A DNA stretch of 64,000 nucleotides from Desulfomicrobium sp. UBA5193 (lineage in GTDB: Bacteria; Desulfobacterota; Desulfovibrionia; Desulfovibrionales; Desulfomicrobiaceae): positions 648,320 through 712,319 of the forward strand of contig DHWB01000003.1 in NCBI GenBank assembly GCA_002412965.1. Reading direction: 5' to 3'. Made by a program: the position numbers and the translations under genes. Positions within the stretch are counted from its first letter, which is position 1. Every line of letters begins with the position of its first letter. The notes beneath the pieces were generated by a model that saw only the letters and a list, made by a program, of their open reading frames with translations, searched no databases and was not told where the DNA came from. Positions 18,268 to 27,206 of this stretch are shown here, piece by piece.

Positions 18268-19992
18268 TTAGATCTTGAACTTGCCGACCATTCTGTTCAG
18301 ATCGCGCGCCAGCCCGCTGAGGCTTTCGGAGCTGGCCTGGACCGCTTCGGCCGAATGCGCGATCTCGCCGGAGGCCGAGTTGACCGAGGCCACCTCCTTG
18401 GCGATGTCGCGGGTCACTGCTTCGGCCTGGGACACGTTTTCATTGACCTCCTGCACGCCCTGGGATGCCTGTCCGACATTGTCGGCGATGTCGCGGGTCG
18501 TGACCGACTGCTCCTCCACGGCTGCGGCAATGGTGCCGACGATCGAATCCACCTCGTTGATGACATGGCTGACCTGCTGGATTTCCGAGACCGTCACGCC
18601 CGTGGCGCTCTGGATACCCTGGATCTTGATCCGGATCTCTTCCGTGGCGCGGGCGGTCTGCAAGGCCAGTTCCTTTATTTCATTGGCGACGACCGCAAAA
18701 CCTCGTCCCGCATCCCCGGCCCTGGCCGCCTCGATGGTCGCATTGAGGGCCAGGAGGTTGGTCTGGGATGAGATAGCGGTGATGGTTTCGGTGACCTTGC
18801 CGATTTCCTGCGCCGCAGTGCCCAGCTCATCCACCCGGCGCGAGGCTTCCGTGGCCTTGCCCACGGCATGTCCGGTGATCTCCTTTGCCTTTCCGGCGTT
18901 TTGGGAAATCTCGGAGATGGTTGCCGTCATTTCTTCCGAGGCCGTGGCCACCGTGCCGATGTTGATGGAGAACTCTTCCATGGCCGAGGCCACGGAGTTC
19001 ATGTTGGCGCTCATCTCTTCCGTGGCCGTGGCCACGGTTGCCGACTTGGCGGTCATGTCGTTCGATGCCCCGCGCAGCTGCGTGGCGAGGCCCAGAAGCC
19101 CGGCCGAAGCCTGGTTGACCTGGCTTGAGTTGCCAGCCACCTCGCGGATGATGCCGTGGACCTGCTCCACGAAGGCATTGAACCACTCGGCCAGTTCCTG
19201 GGTTTCGGTGCCGGAGTTGTCTTTGAGGCGCGTGGTCAGGTCCCCCTCGCCCTGGGCGATGTCTTTAAGCATGACGATCATGCGCGTCAGCGGCGTGATG
19301 ATGGAGCGGATGAGGAAGATGGTCAGGGGCAGGACCAGGAGCGCGAATCCCGCGCCGATGAAGGAGAGGGCGATGGTCAGGGATCTGGAGGCTGCGCTCT
19401 CGAGCTCTTCGGCCACCTTGGCCTGGGCTTCGGCGATGTTGTCGATGTAGACGCCCGTTCCTATCCACAGGTCCGTTCCGGGGATCATCATGGAATAGCT
19501 TACCTTGGGCTGATTCCCCTTGCCGGGTTTGTCAAAGATGTATTCCACGAATCCGCCGCCTTTAGCAGCCATGTCGCGCAATTCACGTATCAGATACATG
19601 CCGTTCGGGTCTTTGAGGTCATTGAGATCGGATCCTTCCAGCGCAGGCTTCGGCGGCATGATCCTGTTTGTCGTGCCTTGGTAAACAAAGATATAGCCTG
19701 AATCGTCCTTCTCAAAACGGATGTCGTAGACGAGCTTCTTTATGATCCGGATTTGTTCATTCTGGTCCGGGATGTCCTTGATTTCTGCCGATACGCTTTT
19801 CGTGACGGCCTGGGTCAGAACCATGATTTTGTCTTTGGCGTCTTCCGTCATTATCTGACCGACCCGGTCGATCATTTGCGTTTTCGTGTCCGCTGCCTGG
19901 TACACGAAAAAGAGGACCACCGAGCCCATGAAGACAAGCATCATTCCAACCAGTAAAAGCAGGCGATTACGGATCCCTAGGCGAATGCTCAT
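18268..19992 (-). CDS. Methyl-accepting chemotaxis protein, single-Cache type (copy 2)
   Basis: Also 574 residues with the same plan: helix 1, single-Cache domain ([19 protein letters not shown] ... [18 protein letters not shown]), helix 2, HAMP, and signalling domain with [21 protein letters not shown]. The start at 19992 follows CGGAGGCCAAG. The sensor half differs from copy 1 at many positions (for example [19 protein letters not shown] versus [19 protein letters not shown]). The region from about residue 165 on differs at only a few dozen positions. It is a tandem duplicate with its own promoter region. Confidence 0.93.
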   Translation of the reverse strand: MSIRLGIRNRLLLLVGMMLVFMGSVVLFFVYQAADTKTQMIDRVGQIMTEDAKDKIMVLTQAVTKSVSAEIKDIPDQNEQIRIIKKLVYDIRFEKDDSGYIFVYQGTTNRIMPPKPALEGSDLNDLKDPNGMYLIRELRDMAAKGGGFVEYIFDKPGKGNQPKVSYSMMIPGTDLWIGTGVYIDNIAEAQAKVAEELESAASRSLTIALSFIGAGFALLVLPLTIFLIRSIITPLTRMIVMLKDIAQGEGDLTTRLKDNSGTETQELAEWFNAFVEQVHGIIREVAGNSSQVNQASAGLLGLATQLRGASNDMTAKSATVATATEEMSANMNSVASAMEEFSINIGTVATASEEMTATISEISQNAGKAKEITGHAVGKATEASRRVDELGTAAQEIGKVTETITAISSQTNLLALNATIEAARAGDAGRGFAVVANEIKELALQTARATEEIRIKIQGIQSATGVTVSEIQQVSHVINEVDSIVGTIAAAVEEQSVTTRDIADNVGQASQGVQEVNENVSQAEAVTRDIAKEVASVNSASGEIAHSAEAVQASSESLSGLARDLNRMVGKFKI

Positions 19993-20020
19993 CTTGGCCT
20001 CCGAGGTAAGGGTAGTCTGG

Positions 20021-20074
20021 TTTGTCATACATTATCATCATTATAAGGGGTGGCGCAAGAGAGTGTATGACAAA
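20021..20074. promoter_or_regulatory. 11-bp inverted repeat upstream of MCP copy 2
   Basis: TTTGTCATACA (20021-20031) is exactly complementary to TGTATGACAAA (20064-20074), 29-82 bases upstream of the minus-strand start. It could bind a dimeric regulator at two half-sites or fold in the leader RNA. The first MCP gene lacks it. Confidence 0.45.
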
Positions 20075-20206
20075 ATGGCAAGATTAATATTTCACATGCG
20101 GGTGCATGAGTCTTGCGGACACGCCAAAAGATGTTCGAGACCGAGGAGCATGCTGGAAAGACGGTGTGAAGAGGCGGGGAATGTTCGGGAAGGATCGCTG
20201 ATCAGG

Positions 20207-22699
20207 TTATGATTTGGCGGAGACTTTTTGTCTGTACATGGACTGGTCGGCCTGCCGGAGCAGGGTCTGCAGATCCTGGGGAACGTCAGGGTTGAAGGCC
20301 ACGCATCCGTGCGTAAGGCCCATTGCATACGGCTGCAAGCCTGTGTTGTTGGTCTGGCGAATGCTTTCGTCCACGATGTCCCACACACGCCCCACTTCAT
20401 TTGGCCCGCAGCCGGGAAAGACCAGCACGAACTCGTCTCCGCCGATGCGGTAGATTTCATCACTGGCGCGAATGGAGGAACGAAGGATTCTGACGACCTC
20501 TTTGAGGTAGGTGTCTCCATGCAAATGGCCGAAGGTGTCGTTGACCTGCTTGAGCTTGTTCACGTCCACGTAGCAGAGCATGAATCTTTCCTTTTGTTCC
20601 GCCGCGAGTTTCAGCTTTTGCGGCATTTCTCCGTCAAAGGCTCCGCGGGTGCAGGCCCCGGTCAGTGGGTCGATGCGCACGGTGCGCTCCAGGGCGCGGC
20701 GCTTGCGTTGCTGCCAGCGGTAGATGCAAAGAAAAGCGAGCAGCATGAGGGCGATGACCAGCACCAGAACCCCGATTATCCATACGGCGCGGGCGTATCT
20801 GGCGGAGTCCGAAGCGTCGTTGATCAGGGTGGCGTCCGCAGGGAGCAGGCGGCGATCCAGTTCAAAGTTCCGCATGGCCACGGCGTCGAAAATGAATGCG
20901 TTGGGACTTTTGGTGATGACGGGCAGATCCTGTGCGCTCATGCCGTGCAGAATGTCGCGGGTCAGTTTTCCGGCGGCAAGTCCCTGGTGGTAGCCGCTGG
21001 TGACCATCCCGCCCACGGACCCGGAGCCCAGGTAGAAGTCCCAGAAGGAGAAGACCGGGACGGGGCTGGCCTCGACGATCTTGTTGCAGCTTTCCTCGTA
21101 GGAAAAGGTGTTTCCGTCCCGATCCCGATTGAAGCTCATGAGCAGGATGACGCTGTCCGGGGGCAGAGTCGGCAGGCGTTCCAGCAGGCGGGTCATGGAC
21201 AGGTCTTCGAGCATCTCCACGCGCAGGTGTTTGGGCAAGAGATCGCGGACTTCTTCAAAGCGGTTGTGGTTGCCGATGCCCGTTGGGGTGGCGTCGTTGA
21301 TGACAAAAAGGTGTTTGGCCTTGGGCGCGAGGCGGGCCGCGGCCTGCACGGTGCCGGCGATGTCATAGGATTCGAGGACTCCGGTGATTCCCTCCGGCGG
21401 CAGGGACGCCGGGTCTTGAAGGTAGTTCACCCCGCAAAAGACGATGGGCGCGTCCTGAAAAAGGGACTGGCGGTACTGGCGTGCGAAATTGAAGGCGTTG
21501 TCATCGGAAGTCAGCACCACGGAAAATTTCGTGTCCCGGTATTTTTCCTGCAACAGAACGTAGTTGAGGTAGTTGAATTCGGCTTCGGGATGACGTTTGG
21601 TGTCCATGTACTCGACATGAACTTCCGTGTTTTTAAGGGTTTCGCCGAGTCTTTCCTTGATGCCGGTCAGGATGTCGTCGGTCCATTTGAAGCCGGTATG
21701 GTAGGAGTGGAGGATCAGAATTTCGTGTTTGGTGCTTTTTTTGGCGTTGAAAAACCGGGTTTCCTCCGGAAGCTGGCTCGGGGTGATCCCGAAACGCTCC
21801 ATTTGCCTGACATCCACAGTCAACCCCGCGCCGCCGTCGAAGGACACGGGTAAGTCCGCAGGCTTCTCTCCTGACATGATCCGTCCGGCCATGGTTCCGG
21901 CGATACGGCCCTGTTCGTAGCCGTTGGTCAGAAATCCCCCGAAGAGGCCATGCCCCATCAGAAAGTCCCAGGCTCCGAAAACGGGCACCGGACTGGCCTG
22001 GGAAATGGCCGAGATGGCGTCCGTCGTGCCGTAGGTATTGCCTTCACGGTCCTGGAAATAAACGAGGAACAAAAGCCCTGTCTCGGGTCCGATTCCGCGG
22101 ACCTGCCGCGTCAATTCGGGCAGCGGCAGATCATCGAGAAATTTGAGCGGCAGGTCCGCCGGGGCGACCTTGCGCAGTTCGGCCGCGATGCCCAGGCCGG
22201 TGTTGGTTTTGTCGGAGATGACCATGATTTCGCGCATCCGTGGCTGCAGAGCGCGCATCAGGTTCAGGGTGCCGGACAGGTCCGCGAATTCGCCCACTCC
22301 GGTCATCGTGCTGGGCAGGCGCGGCAGAGGGGTTGTGTTCACACCGCAGAAAACGGCGGGTGTGTCGGGAAAGATGCGCGCACCATGTTCCAGCATGAAG
22401 AAAAAGGCGCTGTCGTCGGCCGCGATCACGATGTCGGGCCGCAGAAAGGCGTACTTGAGTTGCATGAACGCGGGGAGGCTTGCGAGATAGGCCGGGTCCA
22501 GATTTCGCTTCATGTCCATGTATTCGGTATGGATGAGCACTTCCGGATCGAACTGGCGCAGGCTGGCTTCCAGGCCGTGCATGAGGTCATCGGTCCATTT
22601 GTACCCCTGATGATAGGAGTTGAGGACAAAGACCTGCCTGGCGGCAAAGGCCGGCAAAGAGGAGAAGGCCAGGAGCAGCATCCCGGCCAGCACAGCCAT
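20207..22699 (-). CDS. Diguanylate cyclase with two tandem periplasmic binding domains
   Basis: An 830-residue membrane sensor. A signal segment (AVLAGMLLLAFSSLPAFA) precedes two consecutive ABC-type substrate-binding-like domains. Each begins with the same phrase: VFVLNSYHQGYKWTDDLMHGLE (residue 22 on) and ILILHSYHTGFKWTDDILTGIK (near 325). A membrane helix (WIIGVLVLVIALMLLAFLCIY, near 645) leads to a GGDEF domain with IGGDEFVLVFPG and a preceding RASD inhibitory site. Synthase activity is expected. ATG 22699 starts 43 bases after the UDP-glucose pyrophosphorylase stop, suggesting one transcript. Further upstream frame would overlap that gene. Confidence 0.87.
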   Translation of the reverse strand: MAVLAGMLLLAFSSLPAFAARQVFVLNSYHQGYKWTDDLMHGLEASLRQFDPEVLIHTEYMDMKRNLDPAYLASLPAFMQLKYAFLRPDIVIAADDSAFFFMLEHGARIFPDTPAVFCGVNTTPLPRLPSTMTGVGEFADLSGTLNLMRALQPRMREIMVISDKTNTGLGIAAELRKVAPADLPLKFLDDLPLPELTRQVRGIGPETGLLFLVYFQDREGNTYGTTDAISAISQASPVPVFGAWDFLMGHGLFGGFLTNGYEQGRIAGTMAGRIMSGEKPADLPVSFDGGAGLTVDVRQMERFGITPSQLPEETRFFNAKKSTKHEILILHSYHTGFKWTDDILTGIKERLGETLKNTEVHVEYMDTKRHPEAEFNYLNYVLLQEKYRDTKFSVVLTSDDNAFNFARQYRQSLFQDAPIVFCGVNYLQDPASLPPEGITGVLESYDIAGTVQAAARLAPKAKHLFVINDATPTGIGNHNRFEEVRDLLPKHLRVEMLEDLSMTRLLERLPTLPPDSVILLMSFNRDRDGNTFSYEESCNKIVEASPVPVFSFWDFYLGSGSVGGMVTSGYHQGLAAGKLTRDILHGMSAQDLPVITKSPNAFIFDAVAMRNFELDRRLLPADATLINDASDSARYARAVWIIGVLVLVIALMLLAFLCIYRWQQRKRRALERTVRIDPLTGACTRGAFDGEMPQKLKLAAEQKERFMLCYVDVNKLKQVNDTFGHLHGDTYLKEVVRILRSSIRASDEIYRIGGDEFVLVFPGCGPNEVGRVWDIVDESIRQTNNTGLQPYAMGLTHGCVAFNPDVPQDLQTLLRQADQSMYRQKVSAKS

Positions 22700-22742
22700 G
22701 GCTCGCCCCCTCAGGTTAGGACGCAAGGGGGCGGGCCCGGTA

Positions 22743-24191
22743 TCATTCAAATGTGAAAACTCCCTCAAGGACGCTGCCGCCCTTGATGATGGCCTGGGAT
22801 TTGCCCGTGTTGACGATGCGCACATCGCCGACGCAGCGAACGTTTGTCTCGAAGCGCACGTCGCCTTCGATGACAAGGCTGGCGCACTCCAGAAGAGAGG
22901 GCGGGTTCTTCGGGAATCTCGCGAGGAACGTGTCAATTTTCTTGTAGAATTTTCCATCCAGGGAAACTTGGGGCATGGGCGTCGTGCGCTCCGGGTTGGG
23001 GACGATGGTATCCCGATCCGTACGGACGAAGCAGTCGGACATGACCAGGAGCAGATCGTTCGTGGTTTTGACCGGTGCGAAACGTTTTCGAGGCACGATG
23101 ACAGCCTGGGCGTTCAGGAAATTGGTGATGGCTGATCCCATGGCCGTCTCCAGCTGAAAAACCTTGGGTGATGAAGGATCACGCGGATCCAGGGTCTTGG
23201 GGTTGATGATCAGGTCGAGCGGCATCATCCGATGGGACACGAAGACGGACTGCAGGACGTTCAGGTCCACCCAGATGGAGTTGGTGTTGAAGAACTTGTG
23301 CTTCTCGATGTCGCAGAAGGAGTCCATTTCATTGTCGGGGCATTGGGCGACTTCACGCAGGGCGAGCTGGTTGTTCTTTTTCAGGCGGCAGAGGTGACCA
23401 CCCTTCTTGTCCTGCTCCGTTCGCCGCGCGACTTCCATCAGGAAGGGCAGCTTGTGGTGGACCATATAGCCGAGCAGGCGGCGGTTCATGATCGCGCCGA
23501 GGTTGTCGGAGTTGGAGATGAAGGCGTACGTGTAGCCTTTGTCCAGCAGGGCATCGAGAATGCCCGAGGTGATCATGGCCGTGTAGATGTCTCCGTGTCC
23601 CGGAGGGTTCCATTCCAGTTCCGGGTTCTGGGGCCAGGAGGCCGGGGTGTGATCCTTGGCCGTGATCTTGGGATAGCGATGCTGCAGGAAGGCCAGATCG
23701 ATGCCCGTGGTGCCGTTGTGGAAGTCTCCGACCTTGAGCATGGTGTCCATGTGGGTCTTGAAGCTGTTCATGAAGATCTGCGGGAACTCCACGCCATAGT
23801 GAGAGCGCACGGTCTTGGCCTGCAGCAGGATTAAGTCGAGGAAGCTCAGGCCATCCTTGACGGGGATGAGGGACTTGGCCGACTCCAGGCCCATGCTGGT
23901 GCCAAGTCCGCCGTTGAGCTTGATCACCGCCGTCTTGTCCAGGGCAGCTTCGCCAATAGCCTTGAACTGGTCCATCCCGTCATAGTCGGCAAGTTCATGC
24001 TCGCTGACGGGCAGAACATCACGGTCGGAGAGCTTGCCTTGGGCTCCGTACAGAAATTGGTTGAAGTAGCACTTGAAGGTGTTGATGACGATGGGCGGCA
24101 GGCCTTGCTGCTCCATCTTCAAGGCAAACGGGCGAAAAAGCGAGGAGAGCTTCGGATCATCGACGCTGACGCAACTAAGGGCCTGGGCCAT
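22743..24191 (-). CDS. UTP--glucose-1-phosphate uridylyltransferase, eukaryotic-like family
   Basis: Makes UDP-glucose from UTP and glucose-1-phosphate, feeding polysaccharide synthesis. The 482-residue protein belongs to the UDPGP family typical of eukaryotes, not the 300-residue GalU: KLNGGLGTSMGLESAKSLIPV near residue 85 is the nucleotide-binding loop, followed by NSFKTHMDT, PPGHGDIYTA and SNSDNLGAIM. The C-terminus carries the left-handed beta-helix typical of the family (CASLVIEGDVRFETNVRCVGDVRI). Start ATG 24191 follows AAGGAATTATC. Upstream 24192-24359 shows no gene. A diguanylate cyclase follows in the same direction. Confidence 0.9.
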   Translation of the reverse strand: MAQALSCVSVDDPKLSSLFRPFALKMEQQGLPPIVINTFKCYFNQFLYGAQGKLSDRDVLPVSEHELADYDGMDQFKAIGEAALDKTAVIKLNGGLGTSMGLESAKSLIPVKDGLSFLDLILLQAKTVRSHYGVEFPQIFMNSFKTHMDTMLKVGDFHNGTTGIDLAFLQHRYPKITAKDHTPASWPQNPELEWNPPGHGDIYTAMITSGILDALLDKGYTYAFISNSDNLGAIMNRRLLGYMVHHKLPFLMEVARRTEQDKKGGHLCRLKKNNQLALREVAQCPDNEMDSFCDIEKHKFFNTNSIWVDLNVLQSVFVSHRMMPLDLIINPKTLDPRDPSSPKVFQLETAMGSAITNFLNAQAVIVPRKRFAPVKTTNDLLLVMSDCFVRTDRDTIVPNPERTTPMPQVSLDGKFYKKIDTFLARFPKNPPSLLECASLVIEGDVRFETNVRCVGDVRIVNTGKSQAIIKGGSVLEGVFTFE

Positions 24192-24359
24192 GATAATTCC
24201 TTGTTGTTTTAATCAGGTTCAAGAGTGCATGCCCGTTTGTTCCATGCGGGCTTCAGTGAACGCAGATGCGGAACATACATAGTGCATGTACCTGAATTCG
24301 TCCATAATGGGGTTGGCCGGAAGAGGAATATTTTCTTCCGTCCGCGCCAGCTTGCCGGA

Positions 24360-25814
24360 TCAGACGGGAAAGCCGGCCTCCTCATCCCCGCGTTCGAGAG
24401 GGTAGGGATACTTGGGGATGGAAACGGTCAAGAGCGCGGCGGACTCCATTCGTTCCATGTGCAGATGCCCACCGATGCGTTCTACCAGACGGTAGCAGGT
24501 TGCCAGATTCCTTTCTTCGTCTTCAAAGGGCATGATGAGCCGATTTTGTTCCGCAAGCGGGATGTTCACGGGACTCATGGCCAGGGTCAGATGGATCAAT
24601 CCATTGGAGTGACCTGCCGAGATGCGTATGCTGCCGGACGCTTCGACAATGTCCGTACCGTGGCCGATGAGGTAAATGAAGATTCGATGCAGCAACTCCT
24701 GATCTGCGAGGACCGGAGGGAGGTTCTCATCCATGTCGATGTTGCAGGTGATGGATTTTCGTTCCAGTCGGCTCGAAAGAAGGCGCATGACGAAGGCCAC
24801 GGTGGCGGGCAGGAAGCAATCGGTCAGGGTGACCTCGATGGGTTCGAGGTAGGCGCTGATGCGTTGAACCAGACGCTCCAGGCGATTGCATTCCTCCAGG
24901 ATAACCATTGTTTCGACGGCTTCCGGGTAGCGGGTGCGAAGTTGTCTGGCAAAGCCGCCTAGAGAAACCAGCGGGTTGCGGATTTCATGGGCCACCTCCT
25001 CGGTCATGGTGCGCAGCATGTTCAGCTTTTCGTTTTGCAGGAGGATCTTGTCCATGTAGGAGTTGCGGGTCACATCCACGATCATTCCCTCCACCCGGTC
25101 CGGGATGGCGCCTTTCGGGCGGGGAGTGGCGATGGATTGGGCCATGAGCGAGACGGGATAGCCTTTTTTGTGCAGGAAGCGGAACTCCAGATGAAATTCC
25201 CCGGCGTCTGGTTCAAGGCTGGCTTTGAGCGTCTCCAGGAATTTTTTGCGGTCTTCGGGCACAATGCACTTGAGAAAGGGTTTGGGCGATTCCAGAATTT
25301 CCTGCGGGGAGTATCCCAGGATGTGCTGTGTGGTTTGATTCAGGAATTCGAATTCCAGATTGCGGTTGATGATGAAGATGATGACCGGCAGGTTCTGGAT
25401 CAGACGGAAAAGATGTTCCTGGGTGTCTTTTACGCGCTGCTGCAATCTGGACTGGGTCAGACAGTTGCGCAGGCTGTTGACGAAGACCTCCATGCTGACG
25501 ATGGGTTTGGCCACGTAATCCCAGGCACCAGCCTTGAAGGCATCTATGGCGTCGCTGATGTGCGTGCGGCCGGAAACGATGATGACTGGAGTGGCGGGAC
25601 GGACCTTCTTCATGCTGCGCAGCACATCCATCCCGTCCTCTCCGGCGATGCCCAGGTCCAGCAGGACCAGATCCGGCGAGTGATGCAGGAAGAGGTGCAT
25701 GGCGCGCGAGGTCTCGCTTGCTTCCATGATATCGAAACCCGCATCCTGCAGATACATGGCCATGGCGGTCCGTACGGATTCATCGTCTTCGATGATCAGG
25801 ATGGAGTAGGGCAT
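24360..25814 (-). CDS. Response regulator-PAS-histidine kinase-like protein with degenerate ATPase
   Basis: A 484-residue soluble protein. Receiver domain (1-120) has acidic D10/D11, phosphate acceptor D53 and DYVAKP. A PAS domain follows (about 135-265), then a dimerisation domain with the phospho-histidine motif EEVAHEIRNPLVSLGGF near residue 290. The C-terminal ATPase region is eroded: the N-box asparagine is absent (IYLIGHGTDIV), no DxGxG is visible, and GLGL is replaced by NLAT. So it can probably accept or pass phosphate but not autophosphorylate alone. Its start overlaps the upstream kinase gene by 19 bases, suggesting the two work together. Confidence 0.85.
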   Translation of the reverse strand: MPYSILIIEDDESVRTAMAMYLQDAGFDIMEASETSRAMHLFLHHSPDLVLLDLGIAGEDGMDVLRSMKKVRPATPVIIVSGRTHISDAIDAFKAGAWDYVAKPIVSMEVFVNSLRNCLTQSRLQQRVKDTQEHLFRLIQNLPVIIFIINRNLEFEFLNQTTQHILGYSPQEILESPKPFLKCIVPEDRKKFLETLKASLEPDAGEFHLEFRFLHKKGYPVSLMAQSIATPRPKGAIPDRVEGMIVDVTRNSYMDKILLQNEKLNMLRTMTEEVAHEIRNPLVSLGGFARQLRTRYPEAVETMVILEECNRLERLVQRISAYLEPIEVTLTDCFLPATVAFVMRLLSSRLERKSITCNIDMDENLPPVLADQELLHRIFIYLIGHGTDIVEASGSIRISAGHSNGLIHLTLAMSPVNIPLAEQNRLIMPFEDEERNLATCYRLVERIGGHLHMERMESAALLTVSIPKYPYPLERGDEEAGFPV

Positions 25815-27148
25815 GATCCCGTCTCCGTTTGCGCCGGATTTTTTTGAGGGCTGGGCAGAATGATGTGGAAGCTGTTCATCGGGGCATCGTATGTGTAGCC
25901 GACACGTCCTCTGTGCAGTTCCACGATCTGTTTGACAAAATAGAGTCCGTGTCCGGACCCCTCGACCAAGGCCGATGCGTTGGAGCGGAAATCCGCGTCA
26001 AAGAGCTTTGGCCAATCTTCGCGTGGGATCTCGCTCCCCGTTGTCGAAACGAAAAGCCTGAATCCGGGATGTCCGGAGCCGAAGGCGTGTGGACGAAACT
26101 CCCATCCGTAGAGGAGCAGCTTCTCGATCTGGCCGAAGCCGGTGGGCATGGCCTTGGTGTATTTGACCGCGTTGGCCAGCAGGTTGGCGAAGACCTGGGA
26201 GATGAGCCCAAGGTCGGCTTCCAGCACGATGTCCTCATCGATGCGCACATCCGGATCGACCCTGATGGTGATGCCCTGGGCGCGGAGCAGGGGACGAAAA
26301 CGCTCGATCTGCGGTTCGAAGATCTGGCTCTTGAACTTGCAGGGCCGCAGCAGCAGGTCGTACTTTCCCTTCTCGAAATGACTGCGCCGCAGCAGACTCT
26401 CCAGAAACAGGCTTGATTGCTGGAAACGCCGGGAGATGCCTTCCTGCTGGGCCTGCAGGTTCTTGATCAGCATCGGCAGCTCATGCCGGATATCCCGGTC
26501 CGGGGCATCGGAGCGGATGGGCGCCAGGGCATCGACCTTGCTTCCGAGCTGGGCGATTTGTTTTTCCATCTGCAAAAAGAGAAGTTTGAAGTGCATGTTG
26601 GGCACAATGACGTTGTGCCCGATATCGCGGACCAGGTTGTTGATAAAGGTTAGCCGCTGGCGATTGCTGATGGCGGCCTGTTTGATGGCCATGACCTGGG
26701 CGATCCTGCGGGCGTACTCCAGATAGAAAATCTCTTCGGCGGGGAGCAATTGCCTGTGCAGGCAGAGCACGCCAATCAAACGGCCTTCCGGCCCGGCTTC
26801 GCAGATCGGGGCGGCGCTGAGATCCTCGTGCTGGATGATGCTGGTCGGTTGCGGACAGGAGGGCTCTGGAAAGGTGATGAATTTCTGGCCCTGCGTGTTG
26901 GTGGTCCGCCGCAGCTGCAAGGTACCCCGGGGGCCGCGCATGTACAGGGAGGCTGGAGTGCCAAGGCACAGATCTGGCACTAGGACGCACAATGACTTGA
27001 AGTCCCGCAGGGCTTCGTATTCGAGGCTCAGTTCGAAAAAGAGGTTCAGGGCCATGCTCTGCGCCACGGCCACGTCGTCACGCCTGCCGTGGGCGAGCTT
27101 CTCAAGGATGCGGGTCCGGATGTGCTTGTGCGTGGGTGAGGGCTGCAT
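25796..27148 (-). CDS. Soluble sensor histidine kinase
   Basis: A 450-residue protein with no membrane segment. The N-terminal half resembles a GAF-like sensor (about 20-170; ICEAGPEGRLIGVLCLHRQL). A histidine motif RDIGHNVIVPNMHF is near residue 195, and the ATPase domain has an intact N-box (VFANLLANAVKYT) and a G2-like GSGHGLYFVKQIVELHRG. The G1 box is odd: STTGSEIP stands where DxGxGIP is expected. It starts behind AGGAAGGA, 58 bases after the sigma-54 activator gene, and overlaps the receiver/kinase-like gene, forming a probable three-gene signalling operon. Confidence 0.8.
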   Translation of the reverse strand: MQPSPTHKHIRTRILEKLAHGRRDDVAVAQSMALNLFFELSLEYEALRDFKSLCVLVPDLCLGTPASLYMRGPRGTLQLRRTTNTQGQKFITFPEPSCPQPTSIIQHEDLSAAPICEAGPEGRLIGVLCLHRQLLPAEEIFYLEYARRIAQVMAIKQAAISNRQRLTFINNLVRDIGHNVIVPNMHFKLLFLQMEKQIAQLGSKVDALAPIRSDAPDRDIRHELPMLIKNLQAQQEGISRRFQQSSLFLESLLRRSHFEKGKYDLLLRPCKFKSQIFEPQIERFRPLLRAQGITIRVDPDVRIDEDIVLEADLGLISQVFANLLANAVKYTKAMPTGFGQIEKLLLYGWEFRPHAFGSGHPGFRLFVSTTGSEIPREDWPKLFDADFRSNASALVEGSGHGLYFVKQIVELHRGRVGYTYDAPMNSFHIILPSPQKNPAQTETGSCPTPS

Positions 27149-27206
27149 GGTCCTTCCTGAGTTTGCCGAGAGTGTTCAGCATACCGCAGGTGCAGCCCTC
27201 CTGCAA

